Positions 18,109 to 26,234 of a stretch of DNA of 64,000 bases are shown here, piece by piece (the stretch's first letter is position 1; each line of letters starts with the position of its first letter). Origin of the DNA: Paraburkholderia caribensis (GTDB lineage: Bacteria > Pseudomonadota > Gammaproteobacteria > Burkholderiales > Burkholderiaceae); assembly GCF_002902945.1 (NCBI RefSeq), contig NZ_CP026102.1, positions 620,001 to 684,000 of the forward strand, given 5' to 3'. The notes beneath the pieces were generated by a model, which worked only from the letters and a program-made list of their open reading frames with translations, ran no database searches and had not been told where the DNA came from. Position numbers and translations under genes: made by a program.

Positions 18109-18831
18109 ATGGGTTATCTGTTGGTTCTCGCCGTCGGCCTCGCGGCGGGCACGCTGAGCGGCGTGATCGGCACGGGCTCGTCGATGATGCTGATGCCCGT
18201 GCTCGTGATGCTGTTCGGTCCGCAGCAAGCGGTGCCCGTCATGGCGATCGCCGCGATCATGGGCAATTTCGGCAAGGTGCTTGCGTGGTGGCGCGAGATC
18301 GACTGGCGCGCGTGCGGTGCGTATTGTTCGACGGCCGTGCCGGGCGCGGCGCTCGGCGTGCGCACGCTGCTCGCGCTGCCGCCGCATGCCGTCGAGATCG
18401 CGCTCGGCCTTTTCTTCGTCGCGATGGTCCCGGTGCGGCGCTGGCTGGCGCGTCGAGCGGTGCGCTTCTCGCCGTGGCATCTGGCGGCGATCGGCGTGCC
18501 CGTCGGGTTTCTGACGGGCATCGTGGTCTCGACGGGGCCGATCACGGTGCCTGTGTTCATGGGCTACGGCCTGGTGAAAGGCGCGTTTCTCGCGACGGAA
18601 GCGGCCGGCTCGCTCGCCGTCTACGCCGCGAAGGTCGCGACCTTCAACCACTTCGGCGCGCTGCCGCTGCACGTCGTGCTGGATGGCGTGATCACGGGCT
18701 CCGCGCTGATGACGGGCGCGTTCTGCGCGCGGCGCATCGTCGTGCGCATGAGTCCCGGCACGTTCAGGCTGGTCGTCGACGGGTTGATGCTGTCGTCCGG
18801 TCTGTCGCTGCTGTGGGCGGCGGGACGCTGA
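18109..18831 (+). CDS. TSUP family (TauE/SafE) membrane transporter
   Basis: About 240 residues with seven to eight hydrophobic segments and the two-half TSUP architecture: LAAGTLSGVIGTGSSMMLMPVLV in the first half and VPVGFLTGIVVSTGPITVPVFM in the second, matching the duplicated G-x-GGG-like signature of sulfite/sulfoacetate exporters. Substrate not assigned. The start is the second of two close ATG codons, chosen for GGGGA 5 nt upstream; the other lies 6 nt earlier. Confidence 0.82.
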   Translation: MGYLLVLAVGLAAGTLSGVIGTGSSMMLMPVLVMLFGPQQAVPVMAIAAIMGNFGKVLAWWREIDWRACGAYCSTAVPGAALGVRTLLALPPHAVEIALGLFFVAMVPVRRWLARRAVRFSPWHLAAIGVPVGFLTGIVVSTGPITVPVFMGYGLVKGAFLATEAAGSLAVYAAKVATFNHFGALPLHVVLDGVITGSALMTGAFCARRIVVRMSPGTFRLVVDGLMLSSGLSLLWAAGR

Positions 18832-18862
18832 TCGAAACAGCTACAACAGTGAAGGGAACGAC

Positions 18863-19198
18863 ATGATCGAACGAAACATGGTCTCCACGGCCTTCGATTT
18901 GCCTGGCTATACCGTCGACACGTCGCTTGGCGTCGCACGCGGCATCATCGTGCGTTCGCGCTCGGTGGTGGGCGCGATCGGTGCGGGGCTGCAGACCATC
19001 TTCGGCGGCAATATCTCGCTGTACACGTCGCTGTGCGAGCGCGCCCGGCAGGATGCCTACGAGCGCATGCTGGCCGAAGCGGCGACGCTCGGCGCAAATG
19101 CCGTGATCGGCATGCGTTACGATGCAACCGAGATCGGCGCGGGCGTGACGGAAGTGCTGTGCTACGGAACAGCCGTACACGTGCGCCGCAACGTATAA
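18863..19198 (+). CDS. YbjQ family (DUF74) protein
   Basis: 111 residues with the YbjQ pattern: GYTVDTSLGVARGIIVRSR, then a helix LYTSLCERARQDAYERMLAEAATLGANAVIGMRYD. The family forms homopentamers and is often labelled heavy-metal-binding, with little direct evidence. The ATG follows GAAGGGAACGAC. It is followed 30 nt later by a small membrane protein gene on the same strand. Confidence 0.88.
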   Translation: MIERNMVSTAFDLPGYTVDTSLGVARGIIVRSRSVVGAIGAGLQTIFGGNISLYTSLCERARQDAYERMLAEAATLGANAVIGMRYDATEIGAGVTEVLCYGTAVHVRRNV

Positions 19199-19228
19199 CC
19201 GAAGTTTTTCAACCAGAAGGAAACGTCA

Positions 19229-19423
19229 ATGCGTCTGTTGCTTGCTCTGCTTTTGCCGTGGTTCCAGTTCTTCACGATTGGCCGGCCGTTCGCCGGGATC
19301 ATCTGCCTGGTGCTGCAACTCACGATCATCGGCTGGCTGCCGGCGGCGATCTGGTCGGTGTATGCGCTCAGCCAGTACAACACCGACCGCAAGATCGACG
19401 AAGCGCTCGGCCGGCGCTCGTAA
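19229..19423 (+). CDS. YqaE/Pmp3-like small membrane protein
   Basis: 64 residues with two hydrophobic helices in the Pmp3 arrangement (LLLALLLPWFQFFTIGRPFAG and CLVLQLTIIGWLPAAIWSVYAL), followed by a polar tail. Such proteolipids respond to osmotic or cation stress. AAGGAAACGTCA lies just before the ATG. Likely co-transcribed with the YbjQ gene. Confidence 0.78.
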   Translation: MRLLLALLLPWFQFFTIGRPFAGIICLVLQLTIIGWLPAAIWSVYALSQYNTDRKIDEALGRRS

Positions 19424-19545
19424 GCGCATTCGTTGCCAACACATCTGGCCAGGCCCGGTTGCATGCATCGGCCTCAAGCAATCGCGCTTCGAGGCCGATA
19501 ACCAGACGTTGGGCCTCTGTTGCGGGCCCCAATGCCACGGCCCAG

Positions 19546-20670
19546 ATGAGCACAACACACACGCCCCCGTCCGTCCGCCTTCGCGCACTCGTCGATACGG
19601 TGCAACGCAACGAACGCACGTTGCGCCGCTTCCAGGATGTCGAGCTTCAACTGATTCGCGCGCAGGATTTCCCGTCGCTTTGTCGTGTGCTGCTCGACTA
19701 TCTGCCGCGCGAGTTCGGACTGGAGGGCGTGACGCTGTGGCTCAACGACACGTTGCCGCTGCTGCACGAACTGGCGTCGCGCCACGGGAGCAGCGCGAAC
19801 CGGCAAAGCAACGAGACTAACGGGATGGCTGCATCGTCGCTCAAGACCTCGCGCGAGATGGGCGATGCCGCCGCGCGGCTCTGTTCTCATGGCCGTCCGT
19901 GGCTCGGCACGCCTGCCGCGATGGACGAAGCGGCGCGTCACGCATGCTTCGGCAGCGACGCTCGGCCTGCCAGCATCGCGCTGTTGCCGCTCGCGACGAA
20001 CGCACAGCCGAGCGGCTATCTGTGCCTCGCCAGCGACAACGAAAGCCGCTTTGCGCCCGGCATGGCGACCGACATGCTGGAGCGTTTCGCCGTGATCGTC
20101 GCGGCGAGCCTCGATAACGTCGCGCATCGCGAGCAGCTCGAACGCCTCGGCGCAACCGACGCGCTCACAGGCCTGCCCAACCGCCGCTATTTCGACGAAC
20201 GTCTGCGCGAAGAAACGACGCGTGCGTCGCGCTACCGGCTGCCGCTGGGCTTTCTGTTCATCGATATCGACGGCTTCAAGCCGATCAACGACGCGCACGG
20301 TCACGCCGTCGGCGACCGCGCGCTGGCGATGGTCGGCGCCTGCCTGCGCAAGCAGACGCGCCTCGGCGACACCATCGCGCGCTACGGCGGCGAAGAATTT
20401 GCCGTGCTGCTGCAAGGCGACCTGAAGGATTCGCTGGTGGTGGCCGAGCGCATGCGCGCAGCCGTCGCGCAACTCGACCTGCGCGACACGGATGGCGCGG
20501 ACGAGGGCGCGCGCATCCCGTTGACGGTGTCGATCGGCGTATCCGCGCATGCCATGCAGCAAGGCGCCGATCTCGACGGGCTCGGACGTACGCTCGTCGA
20601 GGAGGCGGACCGCGCGATGTACAAGGCGAAGAGCGCCGGACGCAACCGCGTGGTAACGCTCGTCGTGTAA
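19546..20670 (+). CDS. Diguanylate cyclase with N-terminal GAF/DUF484-like domain
   Basis: About 374 residues. The first 190 form a GAF/DUF484-like sensory domain (RTLRRFQDVELQLIRAQDF, FGLEGVTLWLND). The GGDEF domain starts at DALTGLPNRRYF, carries FLFIDIDGFKPINDAHGHAVGD for metal and GTP, and has an intact RYGGEEF active site at residues 279-285. An RLGD product-inhibition I-site lies at 272-275, five residues upstream. It makes cyclic di-GMP and is feedback-inhibited. No transmembrane helix, so it is cytoplasmic. The ATG lacks a strong ribosome-binding site. Confidence 0.9.
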   Translation: MSTTHTPPSVRLRALVDTVQRNERTLRRFQDVELQLIRAQDFPSLCRVLLDYLPREFGLEGVTLWLNDTLPLLHELASRHGSSANRQSNETNGMAASSLKTSREMGDAAARLCSHGRPWLGTPAAMDEAARHACFGSDARPASIALLPLATNAQPSGYLCLASDNESRFAPGMATDMLERFAVIVAASLDNVAHREQLERLGATDALTGLPNRRYFDERLREETTRASRYRLPLGFLFIDIDGFKPINDAHGHAVGDRALAMVGACLRKQTRLGDTIARYGGEEFAVLLQGDLKDSLVVAERMRAAVAQLDLRDTDGADEGARIPLTVSIGVSAHAMQQGADLDGLGRTLVEEADRAMYKAKSAGRNRVVTLVV

Positions 20671-20681
20671 GCGCGGCTGCG

Positions 20682-20909
20682 CTAGTCGTCGACGAACAGC
20701 ATCGACACGTAGAGGATCGTCGACACGATGATGATGCCGACGCCGACGAATACCTTCGTGCGGTTGAATTCGAGTCCGCCGTTGATCGCGACGGCAATGC
20801 CTGCAACGGCCGACAACGTGCCGATCGCGGCCAGCACGACGTGCGCCTTGCTCCAGATCATTTTGCGGCGTGCTTGGCGCTTCGGGGAATTCCAGGGTTC
20901 GATAGGCAT
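20682..20909 (-). CDS. Small two-helix membrane protein, hypothetical
   Basis: 75 residues: a basic N-terminus (SPKRQARRKMIWSK) and two hydrophobic helices (VVLAAIGTLSAVAGIAVAI, VFVGVGIIIVSTILYVSMLF). Function unknown. A second in-frame ATG at residue 17 is possible. It is convergent with the diguanylate cyclase gene, 11 nt apart. Confidence 0.6.
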   Translation of the reverse strand: MPIEPWNSPKRQARRKMIWSKAHVVLAAIGTLSAVAGIAVAINGGLEFNRTKVFVGVGIIIVSTILYVSMLFVDD

Positions 20910-20990
20910 CGGGTTGATTGTGCGGGACTGCGAGATGATCTACGACTGCGTCTCGCCGGCATGGCAAAACGCAGTCTTGCAAACGCGCTT

Positions 20991-21599
20991 TTACTTGATC
21001 GGCGTACCGTTGCGCGTGATCTGTACAGCCGTCGCGGACACGTAGGTCGCGCGAATGCTGTCGCCGACCTTGATCCTGGTGAGCGGCACTTCCTCCGACA
21101 CTTGCAGGACCACGGTGCGCTCGGGCCCGCGCAGCGTTACCTGACGCTTCTTCCGGTCGATCTTCTGCACGGTCGCGACCACCTCGACGTGGCGCGTCTG
21201 GGTCGACGCGCCGCCTTGCTCGGGCGTGGTCGTCTGCGATTCGACGCGCGAGCGCACGCCCTTCGCATCGACCTTGTCCGCCGTCAGCAGCAGCGCGCCC
21301 TTGTACGAGATATGCACCTCGTCGCCGACTTTCAGCTTCTTCACGTCGCCGACGTCGGGATCGACGTCGACGATGGTCGTCTCGCCGCGCGGCCCGCGGA
21401 TCGTCACTTCGTTGTTGTCGGCGTCGATCTTGACGATGTGCGCCGTCACGTCGGCGACGGCGGCCGTACCGACGGCATTCGGGGCGGGTGAGGAGGCCGG
21501 ATTGTCCTGCGCGCGAGCGTCGATGACGGGCGCGGCGAGCGCCGCGCATGCGGCTGCGATGGCCAGGATGCGAACCGGACGGCGAGCTGCAAGTTGCAT
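20991..21599 (-). CDS. Secreted protein with two repeated beta domains
   Basis: 202 residues with a signal peptide (ILAIAAACAALAAPVIDARA). The mature protein contains the same beta-rich unit twice: ADVTAHIVKIDADNNEVTIRG (about residue 48) and EVVATVQKIDRKKRQVTLRG (about 140). Each continues into a KVGD-[ES] turn and a hydrophobic strand, a layout like small OB or periplasmic CusF-like barrels. No conserved metal ligands stand out. GAGGAGTCTCCT precedes the ATG. Function unknown. Confidence 0.75.
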   Translation of the reverse strand: MQLAARRPVRILAIAAACAALAAPVIDARAQDNPASSPAPNAVGTAAVADVTAHIVKIDADNNEVTIRGPRGETTIVDVDPDVGDVKKLKVGDEVHISYKGALLLTADKVDAKGVRSRVESQTTTPEQGGASTQTRHVEVVATVQKIDRKKRQVTLRGPERTVVLQVSEEVPLTRIKVGDSIRATYVSATAVQITRNGTPIK

Positions 21600-21691
21600 A
21601 GGAGACTCCTCGGTTGGATGGACCTGTGGTCGGTAGGCCGATTGGTCGCGACGAAGCGGGGCGCGAAACCGGCGATCGGGGTCACGCAGGT

Positions 21692-22084
21692 TCAGGCGGG
21701 TTCGGCGACCTGTCTGGCCGCTTTTCTTCTTGCATCTTCATAGACGCGGCGTCGCTCCGCCTCGACCAGCAGGCGCTTGCGCTTGACCGACTGGCGATGG
21801 ATGGGTGGTCCCATTACCGCGACATAGTCGGCATAGCGATGCTTCTGGTAGCGGCGGAAAAAGTCGGGGCCGGGCAAGCCGTTGCTCAGCGCGAGCAGCA
21901 CGCCATAATCGATGTCCGACACCTCGCCCAGCGACGCGATGGCGCGCTCGAGTGCGTCGTAGCGCGCGGTGAGCGGATCGCCCGCGCCGAACATGGCGTG
22001 AAATCGCTGATAACTGAGGAGACGCTCATGTTCGGCGGCGCGTCGCAATGCCAGCACGATACGCTCGACCCGTTCGCCTTCCAT
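21692..22084 (-). CDS. Hypothetical protein
   Basis: 130 residues, soluble, rich in Arg and Glu, with a central LSNGLPGPDFFRRYQKHRYADYVAVMG segment and a basic helical tail (RQSVKRKRLLVEAERRRVYEDARRKAARQ). I do not recognise the family; the charge pattern suggests nucleic acid or membrane-surface binding, but that is a guess. GAGG lies 5 nt before the ATG. Confidence 0.65.
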   Translation of the reverse strand: MEGERVERIVLALRRAAEHERLLSYQRFHAMFGAGDPLTARYDALERAIASLGEVSDIDYGVLLALSNGLPGPDFFRRYQKHRYADYVAVMGPPIHRQSVKRKRLLVEAERRRVYEDARRKAARQVAEPA

Positions 22085-22713
22085 TTTGACCTCCGCGCGT
22101 GTTGCGCCCCTCGCGCGAGTATCCGGATGCTGCGCGACGGGCTATTTCGATTAATCGGTTATGCCGTTTATAGGCGAAGTTGTTTCGCGTTGCTGAAATA
22201 CTGATTTAAATCAATTTTGAAAAAAGCGCTTTTTGAGCGTGCACATATACGCCGCGTTTTAGAGCGGTGAGCAGGGCATGAGTAAATACCATTAGGCGAA
22301 GCAATCGAGATATTCGATTTTGAAGCGAGGTCTTGCCATACGACGTTCCCTTGAAAACGTAGCAGGCGCACGGACCAAAGTGCGGGTTGTCAGGCTTGTA
22401 GGTACTCGCTGCGAGTAACCGTTACAGCATGCTAGCAAACGATTTCGGTAAGTTCAAGGCGCCATGTAATGCTTCTGAAAAAATATGAGGACTTCTATTG
22501 TTGATCGAAATGGTTTGACTGTTTATTGCCGTTAAACGCAACGCAATAAAATCCGCAAATGATTTTTCTATATTCATGAAATTTTACGGATAGCCGACAC
22601 AGCGGGGCCTGGAACATATATTGGTTTTTGTCTTGTGTCATGTCATGTGCCACGCGGGCCCGTCGTGCTGCACCTTGGGCTTGCGTCTTCCGGACCGTCA
22701 ACGAGACCCGCTC
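22085..22713. other. AT-rich gap between divergent genes
   Basis: About 630 bases of markedly lower GC than the surroundings, with several A/T runs (near 22190-22260 and 22540-22580). Short reading frames here have no ribosome-binding site and look random. Divergent promoters for the flanking genes probably lie inside. Confidence 0.5.
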
Positions 22714-23118
22714 ATGCCTTCACGAAACGACGCATTGCCGACTGTCATGCGCAGGCTCGCGGCGGGCAAAATGCTGATGGAGGGGGCGTCCGTCAGCGAC
22801 GTGGCCGCGCAGCTGCATATCTCCGAGAACACCGTGCGCAAATATCGCGCGCTCGTGAACGAGGGCGGGCTGGAGTCGTTGCGGCAGATGAGCGTGGGCG
22901 GCCGTTCGTCGGTGCTCGACGCGGCCGCGATGCAGTGGATCGCGACCGCGCTGAGCGGGCCCGCGAGCATACACGGCTTTCCGTCCGATGCATGGACGAG
23001 CAACCGTCTGCGCGAGCTGATACGCGCCCGGTTCGGCGTCAGCTACTCGCGTGTCTATACATGGCAGATCGCGACCAATCTCGGCCTCGGGCACCGGCTC
23101 ACCAAGTCTCGCAAGTGA
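22714..23118 (+). CDS. Solitary IS630-type helix-turn-helix protein
   Basis: About 134 residues. The first HTH (GASVSDVAAQLHISENTVRKYRALVNEGGLESL) and a second winged-HTH-like unit (GFPSDAWTSNRLRELIRARFGVSYSRVYTWQIATNLGLG) match the DNA-binding half of IS630-type transposases. The DDE catalytic domain is absent and the protein ends in a normal stop (TKSRK). It may be a domesticated regulator or a remnant. A GAG 12 nt upstream is a weak ribosome-binding site. The stop falls in a 12-bp tandem repeat. Confidence 0.7.
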   Translation: MPSRNDALPTVMRRLAAGKMLMEGASVSDVAAQLHISENTVRKYRALVNEGGLESLRQMSVGGRSSVLDAAAMQWIATALSGPASIHGFPSDAWTSNRLRELIRARFGVSYSRVYTWQIATNLGLGHRLTKSRK

Positions 23119-23170
23119 GCACGCAAGTGAGCACCCAAGTAAGCACTCAAATGAGCACGCAAGCGGGTAT
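23111..23170. repeat. 12-bp tandem repeat, 4-5 units
   Basis: Units GCAAGTGAGCAC, GCAAGTGAGCAC, CCAAGTAAGCAC, TCAAATGAGCAC and a decayed fifth run through the stop codon of the HTH gene. A change in copy number would not alter that protein beyond its stop. Confidence 0.85.
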
Positions 23171-23194
23171 GAAGGCGAATGCCCGTCGTGGTCC

Positions 23195-23689
23195 TCAGCG
23201 CGATGCAGGCAGCAGTTCGCCCCACGCGACGAGAATCTTCTGGATGCTGCGCGCGTAAGCGTCGCGCTCTTTCGGCGATTCCGAGTGATAGGCGCCGATC
23301 GCACGCCAGGTGTTGCCGTACTTCACCATCTTCTGCTTCATGAGCCACGCCGCGACGTAGATGTTCACGCAAGCATCCGTGAGCGCGCGGTGCGGAATGC
23401 CCAGCCGCTTCAGATCGCTGAAGTGCACCGAGTTGATCTGCAACTGGCCGACGTCGATCGAACCATTCGCGTTGCGGTTGACGGCAGCGGGGTCGCCCTT
23501 CGACTCGTGCCACGCGACCGCGCGCAGGATCAGCGGATTGACGCCCTGATAGACGGCGGCCTGCTCGAAGCAGTCGTCGGCGCGGGCGGCGCCGCACGTC
23601 AACGCGGCGAGCGCAAGCGCGAGCGCGCCCGCCGTGCATCGGACCAGGCGCAGCGAGCGGGGCGCGGCGGGGAATCGATGGTTGAACAC
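23195..23689 (-). CDS. Lytic transglycosylase domain protein (SLT, VirB1/IpgF-like)
   Basis: About 164 residues with a signal peptide (CTAGALALALAALTCGAARA). The lysozyme-like domain has the catalytic Glu in AVAWHESKGDP, followed by NGSIDVGQLQINSVHF, the usual SLT motif order, and C-terminal GAYHSESP. Small enzymes of this type open peptidoglycan locally for secretion or pilus machines. The GTG start with GGAG 8 nt upstream is preferred over an ATG nine codons earlier. It is third in a minus-strand set after a lipoprotein and a secreted protein. Confidence 0.87.
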   Translation of the reverse strand: MFNHRFPAAPRSLRLVRCTAGALALALAALTCGAARADDCFEQAAVYQGVNPLILRAVAWHESKGDPAAVNRNANGSIDVGQLQINSVHFSDLKRLGIPHRALTDACVNIYVAAWLMKQKMVKYGNTWRAIGAYHSESPKERDAYARSIQKILVAWGELLPASR

Positions 23690-23722
23690 GTGTGACGCTC
23701 CGTTGAGTGTGCGCATCAGCGG

Positions 23723-24103
23723 TTATTTGCCCAGCGCGAGATCGAGCTGCCTGTCGACCGAGCGCAGATAGGTGCGCGAGGCATCCGATACGACCAGGCG
23801 CGCCGCGGGCGCGGCGGGCCGCACGTCGACGGCGGCGCGCACCTTGCGTTTCTTCGCGGCGGGCTTTGGGGCGAGCGGCTCGTCGTCGTCGGTCGTGGGC
23901 GGCAGCATCGCGAGCGTGGGCAGCGGCGGGTAGACCTTGTCGGCGGCGGCTGTGGCGGCGGTCGCGCTATTGGCACCATTGGCGCCTGCGGCGCCGTTCG
24001 CCGACAGCGCGCCGGCGACGGAGGGCTGACCCGCGTGCGCGGCTTCGCTGATGAAGGCGGTGAGCGCAACCAGGCTCGCCGCGCAGATGACGGTGCGGAA
24101 CAT
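23723..24103 (-). CDS. Secreted Ala-rich protein, hypothetical
   Basis: 126 residues with a signal peptide (VICAASLVALTAFISEAAHA), an Ala/Gly/Asn low-complexity stretch, a proline-rich segment with acidic TDDDE and basic KKRKVRA patches, and a short C-terminal helix (RTYLRSVDRQLDLALGK). GAGGGGAAG precedes the ATG. Middle gene of the lipoprotein/secreted/transglycosylase operon. Function unknown. Confidence 0.65.
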   Translation of the reverse strand: MFRTVICAASLVALTAFISEAAHAGQPSVAGALSANGAAGANGANSATAATAAADKVYPPLPTLAMLPPTTDDDEPLAPKPAAKKRKVRAAVDVRPAAPAARLVVSDASRTYLRSVDRQLDLALGK

Positions 24104-24117
24104 GACGTGGCTTCCCC

Positions 24118-24495
24118 TCATGGCGTCGCGGCCGTCGGCCGGACGGACACGCTGTACGGCTGATTTGCGCCCGCCGTCAGGTTTTCCAGGCTGAGCTTCG
24201 CTGGATGCTGCGACGGCACGCCGCGCCAGATCGCCTGGTTCAGGTACGGCAGGTCCTGGCCGAGGGCGGTGACGAGAATCGTGGTCGGCTGCTTTTGCGC
24301 AGCGGCCAGCGCGCCCGCCTTGGCGAGCACGGCCGACAGTTGCGGATCGCGTGCGCCGAGCGCGTCGGGCGGAATCGTAAAGCTGATGACATCGTTCGAC
24401 ACGGGCGGCTTGTCCGCCTGCGGTGCCGTATTGGCGGGCAATTGCGCGCAACCGGCCAGCGCGGCGAAAACCATACAGAACGCAAGCTGCTTCAC
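24118..24495 (-). CDS. Small lipoprotein, hypothetical
   Basis: 125 residues with a lipobox (VFAALAGC, Cys16). The mature domain has ISFTIPPDALGARDPQLSAVLAKAGALAAAQ and a C-terminal strand YSVSVRPT. I do not recognise it; the pattern could suit a secretion pilotin or an accessory lipoprotein. First gene of the operon, 14 nt before the next start. A LacI-type palindrome lies about 74 nt upstream. Confidence 0.7.
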   Translation of the reverse strand: MKQLAFCMVFAALAGCAQLPANTAPQADKPPVSNDVISFTIPPDALGARDPQLSAVLAKAGALAAAQKQPTTILVTALGQDLPYLNQAIWRGVPSQHPAKLSLENLTAGANQPYSVSVRPTAATP

Positions 24496-24894
24496 GAGCT
24501 GCTCCCAGAAGTCGTTGACGCTATTTCGATTTTGTCGGCAGGATCGCGTCGAACTTGATATGCAAACCGCAAACGTTTGCTAAATCGGGAAACTTGACTC
24601 AAGAACAGCGGCTGTTCGGAAACTCTGACCGCAGAGGGTTGGGAAAGCGGTGAGGTTGCCTCAGGCCTGGCGGCGCATCAAGACATTCGAGCGCACGACC
24701 GGTTTTGCGGGGATTTCATATTTGCAGCGCGTTGTCGGCCGCCAGTCGTCCTGTGACATTGGGCGAATTGGCCGCCCGACATACCCGCGTTACACAGTCA
24801 TGAAACACAGCGGCCTCAGGATATCGTCCCCATGCCCCGGTTCGCACTGCCGGGTTTCATCTCACGTCGGTTCTGCATCAACCTGTCAAACCCT
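24496..24894. other. Intergenic region between divergent genes
   Basis: About 400 bases with no credible gene. The left part holds the palindrome GCAAACGTTTGC; the right part should contain the mgtC-like promoter. Confidence 0.45.
24569..24580. promoter_or_regulatory. LacI/PurR-type operator-like palindrome
   Basis: GCAAACGTTTGC is a perfect 12-bp palindrome identical to the core of LacI-family (PurR-like) operators, with the central CG step such regulators kink. No LacI-family gene is in the window. Confidence 0.4.
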
Positions 24895-25602
24895 ATGTCA
24901 GCGGATTTCATCTGGAGGCTGCTCGCTGCGTTCGCGTGCGGCGTCGCAATCGGTCTCGAACGTCAGATCCGGCAGCGCACCGCAGGGCTGCGCACCATCA
25001 CACTGGTGGCGAGCGGCGCTTGCCTGTTCGTCACGCTCGGCATGCTGACGGGCAATGGCGTCGCGGGCGTGACGCAGATCGCCGCGTATGTCGTGTCGGG
25101 CGTGGGCTTTCTGGGCGGCGGCGTGATCATGCGCGACAAGGGCTCGATCCAGGGCATCAACACGGCGGCGACGCTCTGGTGTTCGGCGGCAGTCGGCGTG
25201 CTGTGCGGCGCGGGGCATTACGGACCGGCGCTGGCTGGCACGGTCGTCGTGCTGGCGACCAACACGGTGCTGCGCGAAGTGAGCCGCGCGATCAACGCGA
25301 CGCCGGTGTCGAGCGCGGACCTCGTGCGCGAATATGTGTTGACCGTTGTGTGCCGCGAACACGACGAAATCCACATTCGCACGCTGCTGTCGAACTCGAT
25401 GTATTCGCAACCGCTGTCGTTTCAGCGTCTCACGAGCGAAGACGTCGAAGACGATCCGTCGCGTATCGAAGTGACCGCGACATTACGCATGCACCCGAAG
25501 GATCAGGCGAAGCTCGAATTGATGGCGAGCCGGATCAGCATGGAGAAGAGCGTGTCGAGCGTCAGCTGGTCCGCGAAGGAAGTGGAGCCGACGCCTGAAT
25601 AA
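24895..25602 (+). CDS. MgtC/SapB family membrane protein
   Basis: About 235 residues. The N-terminal 130 form the MgtC membrane domain: FACGVAIGLERQIRQRTAGLRTITLVASGACLF with its conserved ERQ, then GVGFLGGGVIMRDKGSIQGINTAATLWCSAAVGVLCG. A cytoplasmic ACT-like C-terminal domain follows. MgtC proteins modulate ATP synthase or phosphate uptake in low magnesium and aid survival in macrophages. The family-consistent start is used; an in-frame ATG 21 codons upstream with a distant AGGA is possible. Confidence 0.88.
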   Translation: MSADFIWRLLAAFACGVAIGLERQIRQRTAGLRTITLVASGACLFVTLGMLTGNGVAGVTQIAAYVVSGVGFLGGGVIMRDKGSIQGINTAATLWCSAAVGVLCGAGHYGPALAGTVVVLATNTVLREVSRAINATPVSSADLVREYVLTVVCREHDEIHIRTLLSNSMYSQPLSFQRLTSEDVEDDPSRIEVTATLRMHPKDQAKLELMASRISMEKSVSSVSWSAKEVEPTPE

Positions 25603-25638
25603 AAAAGCGCATCGCGCGGCGATGCCGCGATGCGCTTT
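25601..25638 (+). terminator. Intrinsic terminator after mgtC-like gene
   Basis: AAAGCGCATCGCG pairs with CGCGATGCGCTTT across a 9-nt loop, with A-run and short T-run flanks. It overlaps the end of the mgtC-like gene and could also serve the convergent DUF4142 gene. Confidence 0.8.
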
Positions 25639-25670
25639 GCTCAACGTCTGCTTCTATTTGAGCCGTGTGC

Positions 25671-26234
25671 TTACTGCGTCGCGAGATGCTTGCGCTTGGC
25701 AAGTTCCTGCGCGGCCGCGTACTGCGCCTGGATGGCGGGCAGCGCCTTCTGCGCGGCTTCCTTCAACTGCGCGTCACGTCCCGAGGCGATCTCTGCCTGA
25801 AACGCCGACAGCGTTTTTTGCTCGCCGCTCAATGCGATCTGCTCGATATACGCCTTGTCGAATTCGGCGCCGCGCAGATTCTTGATGCTGTCGAGCGTTG
25901 CCGTATCCGGGTTGTTGTGCGGCACGTCGACGCCGCGCGGGCTTGCTGCGCGCAGCGCATTGGCGATCGTGAGGTTGTCGGCGGCGACCTTTTCGGCGAA
26001 TGCCTTCACATCGCGGTCCGTCGAACGCGACGTCGCGATGCGCGCGGCATCGCGCTGCGTGGCGACGGCTTGCGTGCCTTCGTTGACGAAGGTCTGATCG
26101 GCCGCATGCAGCCGCACGGAATCTGCGGACGCGGCGGGTGCCGGTTGCGTGGTTTGCGCGTTCACCGCCGATGCGAACAGCAACAGACTGGTCGTGGATG
26201 CACAGACGATGGAAGCGATGGGCAAACGGATCAT
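25671..26234 (-). CDS. Secreted DUF4142 protein
   Basis: About 187 residues with a signal peptide (IVCASTTSLLLFASAVNA). The mature part is a four-helix ferritin-like DUF4142 domain: DQTFVNEGTQAVATQRDAARIATSRSTDRDVKAFAEKV and a C-terminal LSAFQAEIASGRDAQLKEAAQKALPAIQ. Family role unclear, often in envelope stress settings. The ATG with AAGGAG just upstream is chosen over one 20 codons earlier. Confidence 0.87.
   Translation of the reverse strand: MIRLPIASIVCASTTSLLLFASAVNAQTTQPAPAASADSVRLHAADQTFVNEGTQAVATQRDAARIATSRSTDRDVKAFAEKVAADNLTIANALRAASPRGVDVPHNNPDTATLDSIKNLRGAEFDKAYIEQIALSGEQKTLSAFQAEIASGRDAQLKEAAQKALPAIQAQYAAAQELAKRKHLATQ

Noticed and set aside
22168..22371. Minus-strand frame of 67 codons in the AT-rich gap
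   Set aside because: No ribosome-binding site and no domain-like pattern; probably chance.
23111..23170. CRISPR array
   Set aside because: Units are 12 bp, contiguous, with no spacers and no cas genes.
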